This document shows, in pieces, positions 48,201 to 58,559 of a stretch of 64,000 bases of DNA. The stretch lies in the NCBI RefSeq assembly GCF_000471905.2, contig NW_006500353.1:2064918-2128917 (forward strand), read 5' to 3'. The notes below the pieces were generated by a model that was given only the letters and a program-made list of their open reading frames with translations, was not told where the DNA came from and did not search any database. Position numbers and translations under genes: made by a program. The stretch comes from Amborella trichopoda (Eukaryota > Streptophyta > Magnoliopsida > Amborellales > Amborellaceae). Numbering within the stretch: position 1 is the first letter of the stretch; the number at the start of each line of letters is the position of its first letter.

Positions 48201-51200
48201 GGATCTGGAAAAGGATGGGATTGATTGCGAACTCAGGATATGGTGTTCTTAGCATCCTAGGAATTTGGCAAGGTGATTTGTTTCCTCAAGGTATATCATT
48301 TCATCAGTTCTAAAGAAACAGGTAGTGAGGCGTGTTTTGACTTGGAAATGCTTTGTGGAATTGTGGGTTGTGGCCTCTAATAAAGAAGTGTGGATGTCTG
48401 CATGGTTTTAGTTGGTGGGGGCTGTATACTTTGATATCCATTTTGGAGCCCTATGTTTGTCCAAGATGGTGTAGAGGACAACTTAATATGAATGGAGGAC
48501 TGAACCATTAGGGACTCATCCATGATATGCAATAGCGGGGATGACTTCTGGTCGTGTTTTTTTTTGAAATATGTGACTATATATATTCATAATATTATAA
48601 ATTTTACAAAAACCCATGAGTTGGGTGGTCGCATTGGCTGTTATGATCTGGAGGTGTCCTCCTCTGTACGAGACAGTGATTAAGGAGTCTTTAGTAAGTG
48701 TTATAGCATGCAACATTGGGGATTTCAGTTTTTTAATGTCCTACTTGAATGTTGACTCTATAGTTGCTTATGAACCTTAGTTGGTTTTTAGTGGATCTAG
48801 ATATACTTGCCTTAGATTCCATGTAATGTTTAGGCAGATTTCCAGAACATTGGTCCTTGGCCTAAGGGTTCTGCCAATGCTCCTCATGTCTGGTTAGCGG
48901 CTTGGATGAAGTTAGTTATCTCTGATTGTCTTTTTGATGGTGTCTTCTGACATACTCATATGAAGGGAGATTTTTAACTTCCAAAACAAGGTAGGAAGAT
49001 ATCTGTTGGGGTTGACAATCATGCCAATGTTGGAGTATGCAATATGGGACTGAGTGCCTGACGGAGTAGTTTGATTCTCCCTCTTTGTTTACCTTTAATT
49101 ATTCTTTGGTCGTATCTTTTTTCATCTTTTATTAATGACATAGGTACTTGCAAAAGGAAATACTTATGACTGTCTTTTTTTATGAGAATGAAAGAAATAC
49201 TTCTGAGTGTTGTTCTTTGGGATTTGGAAGTTTTCATTTGTGTACTTGTCTATGATTTTTAATAATTTTCAATCTTGCAGGTTGTAGCACCCGTCAAGAT
49301 GACATTTGTAATGTAAGGCCATTGGATGCATCACACAATCCTTCTGCATTTTCAGCTAATAAAACTCTTTTCTCCTGATACTATTGTTTGCTTTGCAGAT
49401 ATACAACATATGTCCTCCCCATCAGTGCTTTCTTTGCGGCGAGCCTTTGGTAGGTTACTTGTCAAATGTAACTAAACTTGTTGTTCCTTTTGTTTATTGT
49501 CATTTGCTGAACTTATGATTTGTTGATTATATAGGTTTGGTAATACTGCGTATTTGCATATTTCCGTGGCTTTTATTCAAATGCTTAAAGCCCTTAGTAA
49601 GTGAATCCATTTTATCATATGTCTTTTGTTGTTTCAATTATACATGGACTTCTCTACAAGATTATGCAAATAGGTCTTGTTCTTATCTTTGTCAATATTA
49701 CTTTTGTTGCAGTGCCAGTTGCAACCTTTCTGATGGCTGTTGTTTGCGGCACTGACACACTAAGGTGTGACGTGTTCTTGAACATGGTGCTGGTCAGTGT
49801 AGGAGTTGTCATTTCTTCATACGGGGAGATCCATTTTAATGTAGTTGGGACACTTTATCAGGTTACTGGTATATTTGCGGAAGCTCTTAGGCTGGTCTTA
49901 ACTCAAGTCCTCCTCCAAAAGAAAGGCTTGACACTGAATCCTATTACTAGTTTATATTATATAGCACCTTGCAGGTATTCAATTTGTTTTTATACTCAAG
50001 TCGAGATTTCATGTATTTCTTTTAAGACCTCATATATTGAAAGGAGAATCAAACAGCTGAATTAAGAAACCTTGGAGAAAGTGAATGGTGCCTTTATAAA
50101 TTAATGTGACTGTGTGGCATTGAAAGTAAACATGATTATGGAGAATTTCTCTATACTGCATAAGTTCCATGTATTCTATTTCTGTGGTTACTAAAAGCCA
50201 CTTGTACAACTATGTTCGATGGTTGGAATTCCCCTGCAAAGGATAATGTATCCGGGGAAGTCTATATAAGACTCTGAGTTCAACTGCGATTGAACCTCAT
50301 GAAAGCTGGCTGCTCAGAAAATGATTCCTTATCTATGATGGTGCTTCATTTAATTTTTGAGAGCTTAGTATTCCATACAAGGAAGTTTTCTGCGAAGTTT
50401 GTTTAGAATGGTAATTTGTTCTAATTGTCCCATGGAGAGGAGAAGGGATTTTTGGGGAGATAGATACATGGTTTGATTTGATACAGTTGCAAATATTCCT
50501 GCTTCCTATGGATGCAAACTTACTTGTTTATAGGATGATAGATGTAAGTTGGGTTGGGCATGAGAATCTGGGATTATTATTCTCTCTGTCCAAATTTTTT
50601 AGTTTACTTTTTATTTGTTTCTGCAAGAAAGTTTTTGTATTTATAATTTTTTTCTTTGGAAAAATTGTGGGTAAAAAGATCATGCTAAGTGATGGCTGAA
50701 TGAATGAATGTTTCTACGACCATTGAATTTTGAATTTTCTAATTATCCTCGATCATGTTTATATATGTTTTCATGCTTGTGTTTACCTGGCAGCACCGTA
50801 GTGGAGATTTGTATGCACCATGTGTGATCCCTGATGGCATAACAGTTTTCGTGGCCATTTTTTAGAATAGTTATGTGTCAAAATGTAAATGGGATGTCCC
50901 TTTTATTAACAACATGATTTGATTTTCACTTTTCTTCCAATTTTGTGTTTTGAGCTTCCCGATGTCTTCAATTTTAAGAAGGATACAAATGTTAAGGTCT
51001 TAGTGTTTTGTTTTCTTCCCACGAAAATTGTTTCACTGCAATTATAGAAGTTGAATATTATATAATAGTTTGAACAACATGATATTGTACAACTCTTTCA
51101 TTGGCTTCAAGCGCTCAACCGACTGTTTTATGCATTCAACACATTGAGGCTCCTGTTTTTAATGTTCTACAATGTCTAAATTTGAACTTTGGACCTCCAT

Positions 51201-54166
51201 TTCGTTAAATATATGGATCTTGTAATAGACAAGCCTCCATACATGTTCTTAGTAAGTATATAGGATCCCAGGGGTAAGCTTTGGGATGAAAGGCCAAGAG
51301 TTTTGGAGCATGGCATCTGAAATTTGGGTTGCTTGGACTAATCTTTTTCGTGGGTTCTGAGAGACCATTTAAAAGAAAAAGAAGAAGAAATGTATTATAG
51401 CTTTGCCGATTCTTGGTTTCGTCTTTGTTGGCTTGTTGGTGGGTATTAGATTGGATTCCCCTTTAATTAGCTGCAGTTTATGAAACCTCCTCTCTTTGGG
51501 TCTCTCCATCAGTGCATCCTAGGCACTACACGGCTTTCTAGGTTGATGGTTCGAGCAGCTTCTTTGTTAGGTAGATTCTGGTTGGTGTGCCGAGCTCACT
51601 TTGGTACTGTAGAGTGAGTATATTTACCTATATGACAGATTTCACCTGGATTGTGGTTGGAGATGTGGCCATCCCTAGTGATAATGTAAAAGAAGGGTTT
51701 CAATTTTAGCCTTGCTGTTCAGTTTCTTGCTTAAAATAACATTATCATTAAATTACTTATAAGCTGACCCCAAATAGTTGGGATAAGGCTCGGATGATCA
51801 TGAAACTGGAAAATCTGTATGCACCATGTATGAAACATTTGATGCTGAAATTTTGTGAAGTCTAGGATGGACATCAGCCTTAATTCTAATCATTTGGATG
51901 GATCCACATTCACTTATTTATTTTCACATTCGCTTATTCTCGTTCGCGTGATCATGAAACTGGAAAATCTGTATGCATCATGTATGAAACATTTGATACT
52001 GAAATTTTGTGGAGTCTAGGATGGACATCAGCGTTAGTTCTAATCATTTGGGTGGATCCACATTCACTTATTTATTTCCACATTAATTCTAGAATACGTG
52101 TCAGTTATAGTTCTTATATTTTGGATTGGGTCGACATTTCACTTAATTATTTCCACATTCACACAATAATAACTTGAGCTTCTTATTTCTGGAATCATGG
52201 CTCCTCGGCTACTCAGTCGATGATTGGGATCATAATTTTGGAAGCTTGTTTCTCCTTCATCTTCAATTATACCTGCAAATAGACTTCTCTACGATGTTTT
52301 AGTGGTTCTATCATTATTTATTGGGACTCACATTATTTGTCTTTTCTTCGCAGCTTCCTGTTTCTATTTGTACCTTGGTATTTGTTGGAGATGCCAGCAA
52401 TGGAAGTTTCACAGATACAGTTCAATTTTTGGATTTTCTTCTCAAATGCTCTTTGTGCTCTAGCATTGAATTTCTCAATATTTTTAGTAATTGGAAGAAC
52501 TGGAGCTGTCACCATCCGGGTTGCTGGTGTTTTAAAGGATTGGATTTTGATAGCCCTTTCAACTATTATATTTCCAGAATCAGCTATTACTGGACTAAAT
52601 ATCATCGGCTACGCAATTGGTAGTATTCTCCCTCTCTGTTTGCTTAGTTACCTTTGGAAATTCTGCATGTTATTATGTTATAGGAAAGTGTACTATTTCT
52701 ATGTATTGCCCCTTGAACTGCAAATTACTGCAGGCAATTGGGTTCTGGAACTTTTGAAATAACGGACTGTGATGGGGAGAGAATGGAACCCATCAGAACA
52801 TGACATGGCCCATTGTTGGGTCGTAGTCTCTCTTCATCCCTGTTCCATCATTTCTTTAAGTGGTCGTCACCCCAATGGACTGTGGATTCTGTAGTTCGAT
52901 AGAGTATACAATACTCTTCCGTAGAAGAAAAGTATTATTACTTGTTGATTTTCCTTTTCATAAGAGTATTATACACGTCAATTTTCGCCACGGAGTTTCC
53001 CATGTTCTCATCTTGAGGTACTGTGCTTTTGGCAGCTCTATGTGGGGTTGTCATGTACAACTACTTGAAAGTTAAGGATGTTCGTGCTTCAAATCAACTT
53101 CCAACTGAAACTATCCCAGAACGAACAAGCAAGGTCTGATTCAATCTTACAGCTATTTTGTTCGCATAACGTTTACTTATTTAATTATTTTTGCTGAGCC
53201 ATGTTATTGAGGTTATTACTCGGAGCATCAGTTTCTGGTCATGCAACAGTTTCTCCTTTGTGCATTTGATAGGTTTGGTAGCATTTCCCTTCTGTGAAAC
53301 TTTGAGTCTGAATATTACGATTGCACTCTTTGAAATTTCAACTACTACATTACACGGCATATACTAGCTGTTGATACAAACTAGTGGGAAATGCAGCTCT
53401 TTTATTGATGAAAAGTACACTACAGTCCAATGGACGTCCATTGGGTCATCACCACTTGAGAAATGGATAGTTTGAGCACCTCCATTGGGGCCATATCCTG
53501 TTCTGGTGTCCCACTCTCTCCATCAGCATCCGTTTCATTTGATGTGATGATCCCAATGGACTGAAACTTTCCATAGTCTATTGAACTATAGAATGCTATT
53601 TTCATTGAAAAGCTTATGGTTTACCTCAATCAAATTGCGTCTTAGATGAAACATATTTTAACTGCACATCCATACCTAGATTTCCTCGAAGACCTGAAGC
53701 TGGTGATGCTTTTGTTAATTTTCCTTTGATCTCTATCCATGTTATTATTATGGTGGTCTATATTTTTTGTAGCATATTAATGAATTACTCTAGGACTCAT
53801 GATAGTTGGGAAAAGGCTATGATGATTAATTAATTTCTTTGTACTAGACCCAAGGTTTCACTGATTCATGACTCAGACACTCAATGAGTTTTTGGGTTAA
53901 GTTGACCCGACTAGGGACTTCAGACCGCCCTGATCTGGTTGCTTGCAAGTCATAGTGATGTTAGTTGGAGCCATAGTTTGAAGGTTTGAATAGTGGATAC
54001 AAGATGAAATAACACATATGGATCGGGAATCTGCATATAATGAAGATTTATTTGTATTTACACAAATTAGGAGCCACACACACAGGAGTGATAGAGGAGC
54101 CATAGAGATGCATACGTAAAGAGTAAAAATGTTCCCCTTCCAAGAGAATGGGGTGTGTGTGTAAGC

Positions 54167-54208
<42 letters not shown>

Positions 54209-54566
54209 GGATGTTTCAGTTTAGGAAATTGATGATTTTCTGAAAGCCAGTGCTGTTTCGGTAACATGTTTCAAAATGGTGCTGGCTTCCTATTTTTTTC
54301 AGTAGCCCTTGTTATTATTTTTTCGTGTAGTTGAATTTCACCATATACTGGGTCCTAAATACGCAACCCTTCTTTTTTTTAACCATCAGGAATGGAAGCT
54401 GGATAAAAAGTCATCGGATCTGTACCCAAACAACAATAATGGTGGCAATGGCCCTGGGAATAATGGCTCGGGAGTCAATGTCAATGTAGATGAAGAAGCC
54501 CCTCTCATTCCGTCATCGAGACTCTCTCACATTGGTCGATCCCAGCTTAGCACGCATTCCAACTGA
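40427..54566 (+). CDS. Nucleotide-sugar/triose-phosphate translocator family protein (sugar-phosphate/phosphate translocator type), 9 coding exons
   Basis: A member of the drug/metabolite transporter superfamily that exchanges nucleotide sugars or sugar phosphates across a Golgi, ER or plastid membrane; the substrate cannot be told from sequence. Exons: 40427-40513, 45482-45589, 49281-49312, 49399-49449, 49535-49596, 49713-49974, 52354-52619, 53036-53133, 54390-54566. Total is 1143 bases, 380 residues. The product is very close to the Arabidopsis At3g17430/At1g48230 group: MLINKPLLLTYLYLLIY at the start, WVLSPKYFKFPFPITLTMIH, YGEIHFNVVGTLYQVTGIFA, LTLNPITSLYYIAPCS, GRTGAVTIRVAGVLKDWILI, and EEAPLI with SRLSHIGRSQL at the C-terminus. 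About ten hydrophobic segments are visible; both termini are hydrophilic, and the tail is Asn/Gly-rich. All splice sites are GT-AG and the frame is intact. Confidence 0.95.
41838..41991. repeat. 77-bp tandem duplication
   Basis: ggtctattccttgc, then cagatgatatcctggttttt, recur 77 bases apart with a few changes. Confidence 0.88.
42179..43191. repeat. (CT)n microsatellite containing a 957-base assembly gap
   Basis: Pure CT sequence on both sides (42179-42207 and 43165-43191) encloses N at 42208-43164. The gap is probably mostly CT repeat of uncertain length. No gene can be called across it. Confidence 0.95.
43243..43653 (+). mobile_element. Single Mutator-like MITE, family A (43252-43644) with perfect 9-bp target duplication
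   Basis: The left end GGGTGCGGTTTGTTTAGAGC and the right end GCTCTATATAAACTTTTCCC are inverted, with related sequence continuing about 50 bp inward. Identical tttatagaa flanks lie at 43243-43251 and 43645-43653. It is 393 bp, non-coding, and is the best-preserved single copy of the family, so it defines the unit. Confidence 0.93.
43958..43995 (+). mobile_element. RTE/SINE-type 3' tail
   Basis: gccgaccccaattagttggg, then aaaaggctttgatg, is the conserved 3' terminus of plant RTE LINEs and of SINEs that share it. The body upstream is not recognisable. Confidence 0.7.
44097..44270. repeat. 87-bp tandem duplication
   Basis: Units 44097-44183 and 44184-44270 are nearly identical (about two or three differences), each starting ctggatgtgctg. 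Confidence 0.93.
45482..45589 (+). CDS. Translocator exon 2
   Basis: Acceptor TTTTCTTGCAG, then WVLSPKYFKFPFPITLTM through LIHVFK to donor AAG|GTACTC. It has 36 codons, phase 0 at both ends. Confidence 0.94.
45590..49280 (+). other. Translocator intron 2 (about 3.7 kb)
   Basis: Contains a GA microsatellite with surrounding ATGC/TGCATG-rich sequence at 47390-47760. No coding sequence or element end was identified elsewhere in it. Confidence 0.85.
47395..47790. repeat. Degenerate TGCATG/GTGCAT-rich simple sequence with (GA)n
   Basis: Many catgcatg, gtgcatg and tgcgtg words surround a GA run at 47573-47591. Confidence 0.75.
49281..49312 (+). CDS. Translocator exon 3 (32-base microexon)
   Basis: VVAPVKMTFV plus two bases, between CTTGCAG and donor AT|GTAAGG. 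It is the only choice that preserves the family sequence MTF(V/E)IY across to exon 4. Confidence 0.92.
49399..49449 (+). CDS. Translocator exon 4
   Basis: 51 bases after GCTTTGCAG: IYTTYVLPISAFFAASL and two bases of Trp before GTAGGT. Confidence 0.92.
49535..49596 (+). CDS. Translocator exon 5
   Basis: 62 bases completing Trp, then FGNTAYLHISVAFIQMLKAL. It ends in phase 1 at donor A|GTAAGT. Confidence 0.93.
49713..49974 (+). CDS. Translocator exon 6
   Basis: 262 bases: MPVATFLMAVVCGTD through YGEIHFNVVG and QVLLQKKGLTLNPITS to APC. It ends in phase 2 at AG|GTATTC. Confidence 0.95.
51762..51800 (+). mobile_element. RTE/SINE-type 3' tail
   Basis: gctgaccccaaatagttggg, then ataaggct and a short GGATGATC tail. 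Only the last 40 bases are recognisable. Confidence 0.6.
51796..52103. repeat. 154-bp tandem duplication
   Basis: gatcatgaaactggaaaatc opens both units (51796 and 51950). The copies stay alike to the end of the second unit with about ten differences. Confidence 0.92.
52354..52619 (+). CDS. Translocator exon 7
   Basis: 266 bases after TTCTTCGCAG: FLFLFVPWYLLEMPAMEVSQ to TGLNIIGYAI. It carries the strongly conserved GVLKDW helix region. Phase 1 at ATTG|GTAGTA. Confidence 0.95.
53036..53133 (+). CDS. Translocator exon 8
   Basis: ALCGVVMYNYLKVKDVRASN then PERTSK: the last helix and the start of the cytosolic tail. Acceptor TTTTGGCAG, donor AAG|GTCTGA. Confidence 0.93.
53134..54389 (+). other. 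Translocator intron 8 (about 1.26 kb)
   Basis: Contains an RTE-like tail at 53801-53838 (gatagttgggaaaaggctat) and a long (GA)n run at 54172-54205. Confidence 0.88.
54172..54205. repeat. (GA)n microsatellite
   Basis: About 17 GA units in translocator intron 8. Confidence 0.95.
54390..54566 (+). CDS. Translocator exon 9 and stop
   Basis: After ACCATCAG, 58 codons EWKLDKKSSDLYPN to SQLSTHSN and TGA. The Asn/Gly-rich stretch is low complexity; DEEAPLI and RLSHIGRSQL are family-conserved tail motifs. Confidence 0.93.
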   Translation, partial: EWKLDKKSSDLYPNNNNGGNGPGNNGSGVNVNVDEEAPLIPSSRLSHIGRSQLSTHSN

Positions 54567-55618
54567 CTTTTTCTCACCCCCTCACTTGTATGTTCACTGA
54601 CCAACCATTATTTTAGGGTCCCTCCTCTCTGTCTTTTCCTTTTGGCTTCTCTCCCATTTGGTTTTCCTTGAGGTGGTGTGCTTGAATCTGTCCCTACAGG
54701 CCTGATTTCAAGTAGGAGCACATTCAGTTGTGGCCATTTTTGTAACGGGTCACATCACTATGCATGGAGTGTCTGCTTTGAGTCCCATTTTCTCTCGCTA
54801 CAGCAAGGCAGCTCGCCATTTATAATCATTTTCTTGAACTTCATCCAAGAGTGCATTTTATATCCCGTTTTCTCTGAGGACCGCCTGTTTTATCTCCCAT
54901 TTTCACATGCTACAGGGAAGGAGTGCCCATTTTTTACCTTATTTCTCTCTCTACAATTTAGACCGGAAAACCAAAAAAGGAGAGAACCCAGGTTCTGGAA
55001 TTTTTTTGCCTGGCATGGTTCTGTTTCACCTCCAAGACTGGCCAGAATTCAATATCTAAAAATGCGCATTTTTATGTGGCAATCTCCATGTAAACTCTGT
55101 TGTATCCCTTCCATGAATATTCAGTGAATTTAGCAGATTTTATGCCATTCAACTCCATTCTTATTCTTACAATCTATTTATTATGGTCTTGATTTCTATT
55201 TGTCTGATCATATTTGATTTGACATCCCCATGCCATTCGTTGATAGATACTAAGAAAGTTTCATAATGAGGGCTCCTTTGGTTTTGTGATTGGGAGTTTT
55301 TGAGCTTGTTCCGTGGATCATCGAGAGGCAATCCCCATTCTGTAATGTCCTTTCCTTTGGTTGATTGGACCATGACATCACTTTATATCGTACTGTCACA
55401 GTGTTCAAAATATTCCAGATCTGGGCTCAGACTTGCCAGTCCTGAGTTCGAGACACCCAGTCAAATCAGACGGGTGGGTTTGATGAAGAAAGTTAACATA
55501 AAATACTGGGAGATTGGCAATTTGGGTTTTCGGCCCAGAATTGCCTGCTACTTCTGATCAGGTCAGACTGGTGTGAGTCCGAGTTGGACAGGCGATTTTT
55601 CTATCACTAGTTTTACCT
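54567..55618 (+). other. Translocator 3'UTR and downstream flank
   Basis: Transcribed 3'UTR should occupy the first few hundred bases. No definite AATAAA was found, so the end is unknown. An open frame at 54678-55127 has no recognisable product. Confidence 0.5.
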
Positions 55619-55838
55619 GGCATGTGGATCATAATATGCATGCATTTCCCTGAAAAATATCTACTTACCAACCCTGTGGATCTTGGTATGCATGCATTCC
55701 CTTAATAAAAATCAACCTAGCACATCTGATATTCATGATAAGCAAGTGATAATGTGATCCTGTGGATCTTAGAATGCATGCATTCCCTTAATAAAAATCA
55801 ACTCAGCACATCTGATATTCATGATAGATAAGGGATGA
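55619..55838. repeat. Tandem repeat, period about 86 bp (two good units, one degenerate)
   Basis: cctgtggatctt at 55673 and 55759 starts two near-identical units; an earlier catgtggatcataatatgca is a weaker third copy. Confidence 0.85.
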
Positions 55839-56240
55839 TAGGCTAATAAAATTGAGGTTCAGGATCTAAGGTGGTATGAGGCTTGGGGCGCATGGCTGTG
55901 GCTGAGTAACGTGCACTGTTTGTTATTTTATGGATTGATCTCACCTTTCTTTGCCCTTTCCCTTTTATTCTTGAAATATAATTTGGAAATTTATCAAAAT
56001 GCTCAAAGATATCAATTATTTACTTTTGCCATATTAAAGTTTATTTAATTTCAAAACACCCATTAAAATACAAATGACCAAGAATAGTTGTAGAAGGATA
56101 AACTGTTAATTATTGCAGTTAAGTTTATTTAGATAAGTTTTTCCAATGTAGTTTTAGTTAGGATATAAGGGATTGGACAATGGGTGCCCTAAATCGTAAT
56201 TGCTAAGATGCCTTTTGGAGGGATCTTCTACTAAAGAATG

Positions 56241-56241
<1 letters not shown>

Positions 56242-56272
<31 letters not shown>
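56242..56272. repeat. (AT)n microsatellite
   Basis: About 15 TA units directly abutting the foldback element. Confidence 0.95.
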
Positions 56273-56274
<2 letters not shown>

Positions 56275-56738
56275 AAGATGCTGGGGTGAGCTTACTAGCT
56301 CACATAATAGTATAAGCCCAATGGTCCAGATTGAATTGAAACCGATTTGATGATCGAGAGTATTTGAATTTTAAATTTTTTTTTCTATAAATCCAAAATC
56401 ACTTGAAATTTTAGGTGAATATTCTTCTCATCAAATCGCACTTAATAAAAATATAAAAAAATAAACCGTAAAATTAAAAATGATCAAAATACCCTTGAAA
56501 ATTTATGGGGGTATATTGGTCATTTTTTTCATTTAAAATATTTTTTTAATATTTTTTGAATATTCACCTATTTTTTATCAACACATGTATAAAATTTCAA
56601 GAGATTTGAATTTGTAGAAAAAAATTTAAAATTCAAATACTATCGGGCATCCATAATCGTTAGATCGGTCCAGATTCAATCAGAGCCATTGGGCTCACTT
56701 TTTCTCTTGAGCCCATTGGCTCATAGAAACCTTTTCCT
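56273..56738. mobile_element. Foldback/MITE-like element with long imperfect inverted repeats
   Basis: The left half (ggaagatgctggggtgagct, then caatggtccagattgaat and agtatttgaattttaaattt) is matched in inverse order by the right half (aaatttaaaattcaaatact, ggtccagattcaatcaga, and ccattggctcatagaaacc). The inverted arms cover over 100 bp each. Flanking TA-rich sequence obscures any target duplication. Confidence 0.8.
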
Positions 56739-56779
56739 ATAGATATAGCAGTGATATCATGCAATGGTTATATCTTAGT

Positions 56780-58170
56780 ATGATGCAACAACACTTCTAG
56801 AAAACCATGTTTGTGGTATTTGTATAATCCAAAATTTTGCACACACACTCTCTTCATCTCAATAATCAATCCAAAAAAAAAAAATGCAATTTGAACTTTA
56901 GATATGGTCAATATGAGTCCCATCCAAAAACGAATCTAGACCATTCATTTGGTGAATTCCAAGATCTTAGCCTTTATAAATTAAAAAATATTTTTTTTTT
57001 TTCATATTGTTCATCTAATAATAATAAAGCCATAAAAAAAACTTCGAAATGAAAGAAATCCTTCTAAGGTCTAGATCTAAGCATCTCACCAAAATGAACG
57101 GTCTATGTTTATTGGACCAAATAAGTACTTTATAGGTTGTTTTTTCAAAATTTTCTTTGTTGTGATTGTTCATTAGAATGAAAAGAGTGTATACTTCAAA
57201 ATTTGGATCAAACAAATGGTTATAACATGGTTTTTGAAGATTGTTGCATTATATTACTATACAACCGTTTCATGAAATCATTGCTCATATATATGAGAAA
57301 TGATTTAATGTAATGAATGCAACCACACCTTTAGAAAACCATATTTTTGGCATTTGTATGGTCCCAAATTTTGCACATGCATTCTCTTCATCTTCATAAT
57401 CAATCATACGAATTTTTTTTTTTCAATTTGCATCCTAGATATGGTCAAAATTAGTACTCACCCAACAATGAATTTCGACCCTCCATTTGGTGAATTTCAA
57501 GTTCTAGGCCTTAACAAATTCAAAATCACTTTTTTCTTTTTTAGAATTGTTAATCTAATGATGATAATGCTATATAAAAATTTTGGGAATAAAATCCTTT
57601 TGAAGCCTATATCTAACCATCTTAGTAAAATGGACGGCTTATATTAGGGCTAGAATGAAACTTTCTAGAGCATTTTTTCAAAATTTTACTTTTTGTGATT
57701 GTTCTCATAGTGAAAAGAGTATACATTTAAAAATTCGTGTGAAACAAATGTCTTTAACATGTTTTTTGAAGATGGTTGCATTATACTAGTATACAACCAT
57801 TTCATAAAATCATTCCCCTATTTATATATACCTTAGATATCTATATCTTCAAAATAAGTCTCCTCTAACAACGAATCCAAACCATCAAATTGGTAAATTT
57901 TAAGATCTTAGCTTTTACAAACTCAAAATCATTTTTTTATTTCGTAACACAGATCATCTAATGATAATAAAGCCATCTAAAAAATTTGGAAAAGAAAAAA
58001 TCCTTTTAGGGCCTAGATCTAAGCATCTTATCAAAATGGACGGCCTATGTTAATTGGGCTAAAAAAATACTTTATAGGTTTCATTTTCAAAATTTTCTTT
58101 TTTGTAATTGTTCATTAGAATGAAAATAATGTATATTTCAAATTTTGGATCAAACAAATGGCCTTAATAA
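56780..58170. repeat. Three-unit tandem repeat, full unit about 534 bp
   Basis: Unit 1 is 56780-57313 and unit 2 57314-57833; unit 3 (57834-58170) lacks the first ~130 bp and the end. Shared blocks include agaaaaccat, aatttgcat/gatatggtca, taagatcttagc, catctaatgataataaagcc and ttgttcattagaatgaaa. The units are diverged and non-coding. Confidence 0.85.
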
Positions 58171-58229
58171 CTGAGCAGCTATAATGAATAATAACATAGC
58201 TGAAATCTCAACCGTCAGATCTTCATCAT

Positions 58230-58358
58230 GTCCGTGGCAGTACCATCACAGACATATTAAGTCCGTGACGGTAAAAAATCATGCGGAACCGCAACAGATG
58301 ACGCGCCGTTGCGGGTCTGTTCAATAAACCATCGTGGACATAGCAAGTCCGTGGTGGT
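58230..58358. repeat. Cluster of three palindromes with a GTCCGTGNNGGT motif
   Basis: Stem 1 pairs 58242-58253 with 58261-58272. Stem 2 pairs 58289-58295 with 58308-58314. Stem 3 pairs 58328-58339 with 58347-58358. Stems 1 and 3 are related copies. The motif also occurs alone at 58230-58241. This resembles the subterminal repeats of CACTA transposons, but no definite CACTA ends were found. Confidence 0.75.
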
Positions 58359-58451
58359 GGCGAAACACTGTAAAATCTCGTCTATAGGCATTTTTAATGT
58401 TTTTCTTTTCTATATATATATATTAGGTTTTTTGGGGCGTGGGGCTGGAAC

Positions 58452-58552
58452 GTGGGGGTGGGGGTTGGGGGAGGGGAGAACCAATGTTTCAAAACACGGT
58501 TGGTGGGGGTGGGGGTTGGGGGAGGGGAGACCAATGTTTCAAAACAAGGTTC
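58452..58552 (+). repeat. 51-bp tandem duplication carrying two G-quadruplex motifs
   Basis: Each unit has four G-runs (5, 5, 5 and 4 bases) separated by 1-2 base spacers, at 58454-58476 and 58505-58527, followed by accaatgtttcaaaacacgg. Confidence 0.92.
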
Positions 58553-58559
58553 GGGTGGT

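Larger units (their letters stand above)
49975..52353 (+). other. Translocator intron 6 (about 2.4 kb)
   Basis: Holds an RTE-type 3' tail (51762-51800) and a 154-bp duplication. Otherwise no coding sequence was identified. Confidence 0.88.

Noticed and set aside
54678..55127. 149-codon plus-strand frame just after the translocator stop
   Set aside because: It lies where the 3'UTR is expected, has no recognisable product and has low-complexity composition.
56780..58170. Tandem units considered as a CRISPR-like or satellite array
   Set aside because: The units are about 534 bp and diverged, without short conserved repeats and unique spacers; there is no cas gene context in this plant DNA.
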